Shown: positions 1 through 5,704 of the stretch, one piece after another | Layout: every line of letters starts with the position of its first letter | Numbering within the stretch: position 1 is the first letter of the stretch | NCBI GenBank assembly: GCA_020434465.1 | Contig: JAGRAS010000032.1 | Coordinates: 1 to 10,291 of the forward strand | DNA: 10,291 nt | Direction: 5' to 3' | Source: Bdellovibrionales bacterium | GTDB lineage: Bacteria > Bdellovibrionota > UBA2361 > JAGRAS01 | Made by a program: the position numbers and the translations under genes | The notes under the pieces: model-generated | Seen by the model: only the letters and a program-made list of their open reading frames with translations | The model's database searches: none | What the model was told of the DNA's origin: nothing

Positions 1-453
1 AACATTGGATGGCCCTAGTAATGGCAGAACCAAATAAGGCCCGGCAGGAATATCATAATAAGCAAAAGCCACTCCCATATCTCTTTCTTTTTCTTCAAGA
101 CCTAGCTTCTTTGCAACATCAAAAAAACCTACAATCCCCAAAGTAGAATTTAATAGGAACCTTAAAGTTTCAACGCCAGCTTGCTCAAAATCACCCATCA
201 CTACATTTGAAACTAATCTTTTAGGATATCTAAGATTAGAAAAAACATTTCCAATTCCCGACTGTAGCTCATCAGGAACAATGTAGTCATAAGAAGCTGC
301 AACATGATCGATTACATACTCATCAGCAGTTTCATTAAACCAATACACTCCTCTATTAAACGGCTCTAAGGGATCCTTAATTTGTTCTTCTTGGGCAAAA
401 GCAGGAAGACATGAACAAATGCATAAAACAAAAAAGAAAACTCTAAGCTTCAT
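1..453 (-). CDS. mlaA: MlaA/VacJ family outer-membrane lipid asymmetry protein (N-terminal part, runs off the left edge)
   Basis: Reading the minus strand from the ATG at 453 gives 151 open codons to the window edge, so the C-terminus is missing. Family knowledge: MlaA sits in the outer membrane, removes misplaced phospholipids from the outer leaflet and passes them to MlaC and the MlaFEDB transporter. Visible family signatures are DPLEPFNR (residues 27-34) followed by a WFN (38-40), a PKRLVSN segment (77-83), the RFLLNSTLGIVGFFDVAKKLG stretch (98-118, read in parts), and GPYLVLPLLGPS (138-149). An N-terminal signal is clear: a basic start (MKLR), a hydrophobic core, then AFA before Q21, which looks like a signal peptidase I site. 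The cysteines at 11, 13 and 15 do not form a classical lipobox, so lipidation is uncertain. GGAG at 461-464 lies 7 nt before the ATG and supports this start. No other mla gene is visible in the window. Confidence 0.93.
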   Translation of the reverse strand, partial: MKLRVFFFVLCICSCLPAFAQEEQIKDPLEPFNRGVYWFNETADEYVIDHVAASYDYIVPDELQSGIGNVFSNLRYPKRLVSNVVMGDFEQAGVETLRFLLNSTLGIVGFFDVAKKLGLEEKERDMGVAFAYYDIPAGPYLVLPLLGPSNV

Positions 454-488
454 GTCAAATCTCCAGACTAGTGTAAACTAAAAAAGTG

Positions 489-517
489 AATATAATTAAG
501 GAACGGTTAAGTTTAAA
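489..517 (-). promoter_or_regulatory. Candidate sigma70-type promoter for mlaA
   Basis: On the minus strand TTTAAA (512-517) is followed after 17 bp by TATATT (489-494), which would start transcription near 482, about 29 nt before the mlaA ATG. The -35 box is a weak match, the -10 box is good and the spacing is ideal. The rest of the 118-bp gap between the two minus-strand genes (454-571) shows no T-tract hairpin that would stop transcripts coming from the larger gene upstream, so read-through into mlaA is also possible. Confidence 0.4.
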
Positions 518-571
518 CCAATAAAACATTAATGTGATAATACTTTGGCAGCCACAATAGAGCAAGCTAGA

Positions 572-3500
572 TTAGTCAACTCTAGTGCCGAGATTTACTA
601 TCTCGTATGCCTGCTCATATTTACTCTTATTAGCAGGTTTAACAGCTATTCCTTTTGCTGAAAAATATTCCTGAACTACTTTCATTATAGTTTGTTGATC
701 TGCAAAAAAAGCTTCTAAGACTTTTTGAAGACGCTGAACTTCCTGCTTATCTCCCTGTTTTTCAGCAGCAGATATTGCTTGATCAAGCTTATCAGAAACG
801 TTTCTTTCAAACTCAACCTCAATTTCAGTCAAACAAGAAATTCTTTTCGGCTTGACCGCGTCTTTAACTCCTTGCTTACGAGCATTTAAATAATCTAAAT
901 AATCAGTAGCAATAAAAATATGAGACCTATCAACACTGATAATGTAAGATTGATCTGGGTTAGGGCCAGAGCCCCATGGTGTATGAATATTTAAATGTTG
1001 CCGATAGCGCTCAGTTAATAAAACAACTTCAGGCCTAAATTCTACTGTCTTAATTTGAGGTTCTTTTTTAACTAGATAATTATAAGCATCACGTGCTGGT
1101 AATAACTTTACACCTTTAAATTCACCAGATTCCATGTACGGAAGAAACTCGTTTTCGTCCCATGGTGATGATGGCGGCGGATTTTCAACACTAAAAGGCT
1201 TAGACTCTTTTCTGAATTCAAATCTAGTTTCACCTACTACACTAAACCCTTCTCCAGTTTCTTCTCTGCCAGTCTTTGCTTGAATTTCCAATCTCGTTGG
1301 CCAAAAAACTGCCAAGTTAGGATCCTTAATATGACTTTTGTAGTCTGAGTAACTGCTATATCTATTTCTAAATCTGTAGGAAAGAGCATTTTTAAATGCC
1401 AAACCTTCAGCAGTATCAAAGTAGATATCTCTAAAAATAAAATCACCCGTACTTTGATCAGCATAAAGTGGACTACCAACTAATCCTGGCGATTGCCAAG
1501 AGTCTCCTAAATTAACAGATTTTGATAATGCGACTCGTATTTCTTCTGCAAGATCATTAAGTGGCTGTTCGCTTTGTTGATCGAAAATTGTGTATTTATA
1601 TTCTCTCTCCAGCCTTAATGGAGTTCCAAATGCCTCACCATTATTAATGTCATCATTTAGTTGAGCTTTAATTTTTTGATGCTCTACTCTTCGTTTTTGC
1701 ACAACAGAATTTTCAGATTTAATTGCAAAAGGATAATAATTAACAACCTTAGAGTCAGAAATGCTTACATCTGAACTTTGAAAAGAAAAATAACTGCCAT
1801 TTAACAAGCAATTAGTAATTTTTGCTTTACTATTAAATATATTCAACCCACCTGAATATTTAATAAATGAATTACGTGCAAACCCAGCACCTTCAATAAT
1901 CAAATTGCTAATTTCAACACAATCACTGCCATTTACTGCAAAAACTCCCCATGACTTATCAGTTGCAGCAGAAAATCTAACTGGTTGAGCTTCAGTTCCA
2001 TTAATTTTAACACTTGCTCCTTTTGCAATAATTGAAACACCTGGATAAAGCTTAAGATTAGCGCCAGCATTAATAATCAGCGAGGAATATTTGTCGAGTA
2101 TTAAATTATCTTTTAACTCTACATTTCCACTAAGAATTGTTTCAGTTTTCTTTACAAAAACATCTGGTTTCCACCAAACAATATTATCGCTATGCTGCTT
2201 ACGAACTGTAAGTGCAATATCCTTTACCGGTTCATATGCTATATTGCTAATTGAATTTTTAGCATCAACTTTGACAACTTCTAGCTTAGCTGCTTTAGGA
2301 GTAATAATCTCATACACGTATTGAGCTGGAATTATTTGTCCTGATTTTTGCTTTTTAAAACTACGCTTAGAGTATAGAGGATCATTTAGTTTTATTTCTA
2401 AAGACTCTCCCGATACTATTGAACTTGTTTCTGGAATATGATCTCGCAACAAATCCTCTAAACCATGCCTTACAACCCTAACAGATGTACCATCTGCTAA
2501 ACCTTTGGCATTTAATTTAACTGAATTTAGCTTTAAGCCTGCTCTTGATCGAACCTCGATACCAAATAAATACTTAGTATCACTAAGTTGCTCTAAATTA
2601 TAAACGGCACTAGTTTTGGAGAGCTCTGATATAAAATGTGTATTTCGCTCAGCTACAATTTGATTTAATTCCTCTACAGAATTTTCCCACTCTGGGTTTG
2701 AAACATAACGTATGCCTTTATCATTCGCGTGAATTTTTAATGCAAAGGAATAAATATCAGGCCTTGCTGCGTCTGACTGTTGTTTTATAAGTTCTTGTAT
2801 TTTCTTAGTTGATAAATTTCCATGAAGCGAATTCCAGAGAATGGTATCCTTAAGCTCACGAACTTCTGGAATTGCCAATGCTTTTCTAAATAAAGAATTA
2901 GAGCCAAGATCAATTGCTTTTTGATTTTTCCACATATAAGCAACAGTATCCCAGACAATAGGCACAAACTTACCTGAGACTGGACTGAAGTAATATTTAC
3001 CGTTATGAGTTTCATCAACGTGAACAGACCCAACCATCTCAAGCAATGCCATATATGATGCCAAAGCATTTACATCTACTATATCTCTAAACTTGTAAAA
3101 AAATTCATAAGGGTTGTTTTCAGATTTAACTATATCAACTAAGGACTTCATTTCTTCAGGAGACGGATTTTCTTCAGCAGGAACATCAATTTCCCAAGCA
3201 GAGTAATCTCTGTAGAGTGGTTTTCTTGGTACCCCACCATAAATTTGCTCACTACTAATGTCTCCTATGTAGATTCTTCCTGCTGGCAAATTTCTATTAC
3301 TAAGAAAGTCTTGATTTGGCTGTTCAAGCATCATTCTTACGCCATCGAATTGACGATTCAATCTAAAGTGAACCAACTCTGCACGAGGGGATAATACACC
3401 TCCTATTAAATTCCCCATTTCATAACCGAGCCAATTAGAGAATTGAGTTTCTACTCTTGGGACGGTGAAATTTATTAGATGCATACCTTCATATTCTTTT

Positions 3501-3979
3501 CCTTTTCGAAAACGAACACGCCAACTTTTCTGAGGAAAAGCCCAGTGGTTAATTGAATCTCCACGGTATCTAACCTGAGCTTTATAAACTTTGTCTTCAA
3601 TTTTAACATCAGCTTTATGGTACTTAGTTCCAGTTTCAGGCAAATGTGAATTTAATTCATCCAGCGCACTACCTTTTATATAAATATCAATTATTTTTAA
3701 TTGAGTGGTTTTAGGATCTGCAGCAGGAGCTGATAAATTTAAAAATGTTCCAGAAATAGTTTTTGCAGCACCATTATAAACTCTTTCCCAATATGCAAAA
3801 TCTTTTGCATATCTTTCACGTGGCAGTGCAGCTAAATAGTCAGAAAGCAACTTACCTATAAATGCAATTACAAAAAGTAAAATTGCAAATTTAAAAATCT
3901 TTTTTGAAAGTACACGTCTGTGTGCTGTTCTAATGGCATCTAAATTATAGCCTTGATTTGAAAGAGATTTAACGTTCAT
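572..3979 (-). CDS. Membrane-anchored CotH kinase-like / beta-helix / VTC-CYTH triphosphate-tunnel fusion protein
   Basis: This encodes a 1135-residue multidomain protein. Residues about 29-46 are one hydrophobic segment after a basic stretch (HRRVLSKK), so the bulk of the protein is probably on the periplasmic side. Residues about 90-455 resemble the CotH kinase family: RYRGDSINHW (137-146) and QKSWRVRF (150-157) match the family's R-G and KKSW-R-F signatures. DETHN (322-326) and VWD (342-344) are candidate catalytic and metal-binding segments. Residues about 614-748 are short repeating strands (LIINAG, VSIIAKGASVKI, NLIIEGAG, ITNCLL, VSISDSKVV) typical of a right-handed parallel beta-helix. 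Residues about 788-1125 look like a VTC/CYTH triphosphate-tunnel domain: ExExK at E791-E793-K795, YFDT (853-856), R869/R871/R873, LEIQAK (897-902), ERYR (990-993), VDR (1016-1018), EIEVEFE (1052-1058) and K1118/K1120. A TAGGAG element lies 15 nt upstream of the ATG. CotH assignment is fairly secure. The VTC/CYTH assignment rests on motif order, and substrate and activity are inferred. Confidence 0.85.
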   Translation of the reverse strand: MNVKSLSNQGYNLDAIRTAHRRVLSKKIFKFAILLFVIAFIGKLLSDYLAALPRERYAKDFAYWERVYNGAAKTISGTFLNLSAPAADPKTTQLKIIDIYIKGSALDELNSHLPETGTKYHKADVKIEDKVYKAQVRYRGDSINHWAFPQKSWRVRFRKGKEYEGMHLINFTVPRVETQFSNWLGYEMGNLIGGVLSPRAELVHFRLNRQFDGVRMMLEQPNQDFLSNRNLPAGRIYIGDISSEQIYGGVPRKPLYRDYSAWEIDVPAEENPSPEEMKSLVDIVKSENNPYEFFYKFRDIVDVNALASYMALLEMVGSVHVDETHNGKYYFSPVSGKFVPIVWDTVAYMWKNQKAIDLGSNSLFRKALAIPEVRELKDTILWNSLHGNLSTKKIQELIKQQSDAARPDIYSFALKIHANDKGIRYVSNPEWENSVEELNQIVAERNTHFISELSKTSAVYNLEQLSDTKYLFGIEVRSRAGLKLNSVKLNAKGLADGTSVRVVRHGLEDLLRDHIPETSSIVSGESLEIKLNDPLYSKRSFKKQKSGQIIPAQYVYEIITPKAAKLEVVKVDAKNSISNIAYEPVKDIALTVRKQHSDNIVWWKPDVFVKKTETILSGNVELKDNLILDKYSSLIINAGANLKLYPGVSIIAKGASVKINGTEAQPVRFSAATDKSWGVFAVNGSDCVEISNLIIEGAGFARNSFIKYSGGLNIFNSKAKITNCLLNGSYFSFQSSDVSISDSKVVNYYPFAIKSENSVVQKRRVEHQKIKAQLNDDINNGEAFGTPLRLEREYKYTIFDQQSEQPLNDLAEEIRVALSKSVNLGDSWQSPGLVGSPLYADQSTGDFIFRDIYFDTAEGLAFKNALSYRFRNRYSSYSDYKSHIKDPNLAVFWPTRLEIQAKTGREETGEGFSVVGETRFEFRKESKPFSVENPPPSSPWDENEFLPYMESGEFKGVKLLPARDAYNYLVKKEPQIKTVEFRPEVVLLTERYRQHLNIHTPWGSGPNPDQSYIISVDRSHIFIATDYLDYLNARKQGVKDAVKPKRISCLTEIEVEFERNVSDKLDQAISAAEKQGDKQEVQRLQKVLEAFFADQQTIMKVVQEYFSAKGIAVKPANKSKYEQAYEIVNLGTRVD

Positions 3980-4017
3980 ATAACTACTCGCTTGCTCCTA
4001 ATGGAGAGTCCAAATGG

Positions 4018-4045
4018 AGTATATTGTAAAAAGAATAATTCGCAA
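4018..4045 (-). promoter_or_regulatory. Candidate promoter for the CotH/VTC fusion gene
   Basis: On the minus strand TTGCGA (4040-4045) and TATACT (4018-4023) are separated by 16 bp, placing a start near 4011 and giving a leader of about 32 nt. That leader contains the TAGGAG ribosome-binding element at 3995-4000. Both hexamers match the sigma70 consensus at four or five positions. In such AT-rich DNA this remains a candidate only. Confidence 0.4.
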
Positions 4046-4095
4046 GACTTCGAAAAAGTTATAACTTATTCAATCTACTATGTTTTTCCCAGGGA

Positions 4096-4118
4096 ATTTG
4101 GAGAAAATCATTCCAAAT
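4096..4118. repeat. Inverted repeat, 7-bp arms (ATTTGGA / TCCAAAT)
   Basis: ATTTGGA (4096-4102) and TCCAAAT (4112-4118) are perfect complements around a 9-base loop. On the plus strand the right arm is followed, after ACACTTG, by a T-run, which vaguely recalls a terminator, but no plus-strand gene ends here. It lies about 50 bp upstream of the candidate promoter of the fusion gene, so an operator-like role is equally possible. Confidence 0.4.
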
Positions 4119-4193
4119 ACACTTGTTTTTTAAGCTGTCCGATGCGAAAATTGGTAATGAAGGTAGTTTATTCGGACTAATGAAAGTGTTTGA

Positions 4194-4206
4194 TTAGAGT
4201 CTCTAA
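4194..4206. repeat. Short inverted repeat TTAGAG-T-CTCTAA
   Basis: Two 6-bp arms are perfect complements around a single central base. Such a compact symmetric element, 130 bp upstream of the RRM start codon, could be a protein-binding site. No repeat of the same element was noticed elsewhere in the window, so a regulatory role is only a possibility. Confidence 0.3.
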
Positions 4207-4277
4207 AGCTAGAACGTTTTACAAAAATTTTCTCTTTAGCCCCTAGCATTTTTTCTTCGCCGATTTAGGTAATAGTT

Positions 4278-4289
4278 CAGAATATTCTG
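4278..4289. repeat. Perfect 12-bp palindrome CAGAATATTCTG upstream of the RRM gene
   Basis: The 12 bases equal their own reverse complement. The element lies 46 bp before the RRM start codon, where it could be an operator for a dimeric regulator. Without a loop it is a better DNA-binding site than an RNA hairpin. It is followed by an eight-T run at 4293-4300. Confidence 0.4.
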
Positions 4290-4335
4290 CTTATTTTTTT
4301 TGTATTTGTAATAACGTTTTTCGCGGAGAAATTTA

Positions 4336-4740
4336 ATGAAGAAGTTATATATCGGTAACTTAAATTATGAAACAACTGAAGATGATTTAAGATCCGTATT
4401 CGAACAATTTGGTCCAATTGAATCTTTAAAAATTATCACAGATAAGATGTCTGGAAATTCAAAAGGCTTTGGATTTGTTGAGCTAACTGATGACAATCTT
4501 GCACTACAAGCAATTGAGGCATTAAACGATCAAGAACTTAATGGTCGTAACATGAGAGTTAATGAAGCTCGTCCTCAAGATTCCCGTGGCCCACGTGGTG
4601 GCGGTGGCGGTGGTGGCCGAGGTGGTCGCTATGGCGGCAGAGGAAACGGTGGTGGCAGACACGGCGGTGGCGGCGGTGGTCGTCATGGCGGTGGTAATCG
4701 TCGTCATGGTGGCGGAAACCGCGACGGCAATCAGTGGTAA
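4336..4740 (+). CDS. Glycine-rich RRM RNA-binding protein
   Basis: This 134-residue protein has one RNA recognition motif (residues 2-78) and a low-complexity tail. The RNP2 motif is LYIGNL (4-9) and the RNP1 motif is KGFGFVEL (43-50), with the aromatic residues Y5, F45 and F47 that stack on RNA bases in this family. The tail (about 82-134) is Gly/Arg/His-rich with RGG-, GGR- and RHGGG-type units and ends in W134. Family knowledge: small bacterial RRM proteins of this build are single-strand RNA binders, often induced by cold and likened to RNA chaperones. GGAG at 4325-4328 with a 7-nt gap supports the ATG. The gene is monocistronic, with a strong terminator 70 bp after its stop codon. The targets are unknown. 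Confidence 0.95.
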   Translation: MKKLYIGNLNYETTEDDLRSVFEQFGPIESLKIITDKMSGNSKGFGFVELTDDNLALQAIEALNDQELNGRNMRVNEARPQDSRGPRGGGGGGGRGGRYGGRGNGGGRHGGGGGGRHGGGNRRHGGGNRDGNQW

Positions 4741-4761
4741 AAACACACTAAATTTTTTTAC

Positions 4762-4798
4762 CGCAATTAAAATGTTCTAAAGACAATTTTAAATTGCG
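4762..4798 (+). other. Hairpin in the 3' untranslated region of the RRM gene
   Basis: CGCAATT-AAAAT (4762-4773) pairs with ATTTTAAATTGCG (4786-4798), with one bulged base, to form a stem of about 12 bp. It is not followed by a T-tract, so it is not a terminator by itself. It lies just upstream of the terminator hairpin and may protect the mRNA 3' end or bind protein. It also overlaps the region before a chance TATAAT at 4799-4804. Confidence 0.5.
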
Positions 4799-4807
4799 TA
4801 TAATATG

Positions 4808-4861
4808 AACCCGGTACTATTTTCTGATTTTAAAAGATTTAAATAGTTACTGGGTTTTTTG
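4808..4861 (+). terminator. Rho-independent terminator of the RRM gene
   Basis: AACCCGGTACTATTT (4808-4822) pairs with AAATAGTTACTGGGTT (4841-4856), with one G-T pair and one bulged T, making a stem of about 15 bp. Six T residues follow directly (4855-4860). Read on the minus strand the hairpin has no T-tract after it, so it acts mainly on plus-strand transcripts and not on the convergent dapD transcript. Confidence 0.88.
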
Positions 4862-4890
4862 TTTGTGTTTTTTATTTGGGTTTTTTGTTT
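4851..4890. repeat. 14-bp direct repeat containing the terminator T-tract
   Basis: TGGGTTTTTTGTTT occurs at 4851-4864 and again, identical, at 4877-4890, a period of 26 bp. The first copy is the right arm and T-tract of the RRM terminator, and the second runs into the dapD stop codon (4889-4891, minus strand). The second GGGTT could also pair with the AACCC of the left arm, giving a possible backup terminator. Confidence 0.6.
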
Positions 4891-5704
4891 ATACGCTCAA
4901 GGCAAATTCTCTAAGAGTTTCATTGAGAGATGTTTTCTTATCGGTTGATTCTTTTCGTTTCCCAATAATTAACGCACAACTTACATTAAATTCCCCTGAT
5001 GGAAATTTTTTGGGTCTAGTACCAGGCACAACAACAGATCTAGCAGGAACACGCCCTCTGTACTCCACACTCTCAGAACCAGATACATCTATAATTGGGG
5101 TTGATGAAGTCAAACAAACATTTGCTGCAATTACGGCTTCCTCCTCAACCAACATTCCTTCTACAACAATTGCGCGTGAACCAATAAACGCTCCATCTTC
5201 AATAATTACAGGTCGCGCCCCTGGAGGCTCTAGCACACCACCAATACCAACTCCTCCGCTTAAATGAACAGAATTTCCAATTTGCGCGCATGAACCTACT
5301 GTTGCCCAAGTATCAACCATTGTGCCAGCCCCAACATAAGAACCTAAATTAACATAGGATGGCATTAACACCGCACCCCTTTCAATAAAACAGCCATAAC
5401 GAGCAGTTGCCGGAGGAACAACCCTTACACCTAAATCTTTAAAATTGCTTTTAAGAGGAATCTTATCGAAATATGTAAACGGACCAACTTCATGTACATT
5501 CATCTCAGCAATAGCGAAATAAAGTAAAATGGCTTGTTGCACCCAATCATTAACCACCCAAGCATCATTAAGTTTATTAGCTACTCTAATCTTTCCATTG
5601 TCTAACATCGAAAGCACTTCTTTAACTGCAGCAGTATACTTATCTTCTTTCAGTAGCTCTCTATTATCTGCAGCCTTAAGAATAAGAGTTTTAATTTCCT
5701 CCAT
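4889..5704 (-). CDS. dapD: 2,3,4,5-tetrahydropyridine-2,6-dicarboxylate N-succinyltransferase
   Basis: DapD transfers succinyl from succinyl-CoA to tetrahydrodipicolinate in the cytoplasm, the committed step of the succinylase route to diaminopimelate and lysine. From the ATG at 5704 the protein has 271 residues, close to the roughly 274 of the E. coli enzyme. An N-terminal helical part contains ANKLNDAWVVNDWVQQAILL (42-61), RVVPPATARYG (94-104) leads into the left-handed beta-helix, and the hallmark DTWATVGSCAQIG (131-143) and HLSGGVGIGGVLEP (147-160) segments carry the active site. PARSVVVPG (220-228) closes the domain. The frame opens 11 codons earlier, but the ATG at 5704 is preceded by GGAAGGAG at 5712-5719 with a 7-nt gap and gives the family's usual length. 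The start overlaps the end of the aminotransferase gene by 14 nt, so translation is probably coupled. Confidence 0.97.
   Translation of the reverse strand: MEEIKTLILKAADNRELLKEDKYTAAVKEVLSMLDNGKIRVANKLNDAWVVNDWVQQAILLYFAIAEMNVHEVGPFTYFDKIPLKSNFKDLGVRVVPPATARYGCFIERGAVLMPSYVNLGSYVGAGTMVDTWATVGSCAQIGNSVHLSGGVGIGGVLEPPGARPVIIEDGAFIGSRAIVVEGMLVEEEAVIAANVCLTSSTPIIDVSGSESVEYRGRVPARSVVVPGTRPKKFPSGEFNVSCALIIGKRKESTDKKTSLNETLREFALSV

Larger units (their letters stand above)
3980..4335. other. Divergent intergenic region between the CotH/VTC fusion gene and the RRM gene
   Basis: This stretch of 356 bp carries no convincing gene. Its left part holds the leader and candidate promoter of the minus-strand fusion gene. 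Its right part is the leader of the plus-strand RRM gene, ending with GGAG at 4325-4328, 7 nt before that ATG. Three inverted repeats lie between and are listed separately: 7-bp arms at 4096-4118, a 13-bp element at 4194-4206 and a 12-bp perfect palindrome at 4278-4289. I could not find a convincing -35/-10 pair for the RRM gene. TTTACA at 4218-4223 has no well-spaced partner. Confidence 0.6.

Noticed and set aside
2785..3069. Second minus-strand frame of 94 codons inside the CotH domain
   Set aside because: It is an overlapping frame within a gene whose own frame carries conserved CotH motifs, and no initiation signal is seen.
3992..4180. Plus-strand open frame of 62 codons in the divergent intergenic region
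   Set aside because: It begins with TTG without a ribosome-binding site, overlaps the leader and promoter of the fusion gene, and its product resembles nothing recognisable.
4522..4780. Alternative frames on both strands through the glycine-rich tail
   Set aside because: They are by-products of the GGT/GGC-rich tract: Val/Ala-rich or Thr/Ala-rich chains without motifs or ribosome-binding sites.
4799..4804. Perfect TATAAT that could drive a small RNA before the terminator
   Set aside because: No matching -35 is at a suitable distance, and the transcript would start inside the terminator stem, leaving no meaningful RNA.
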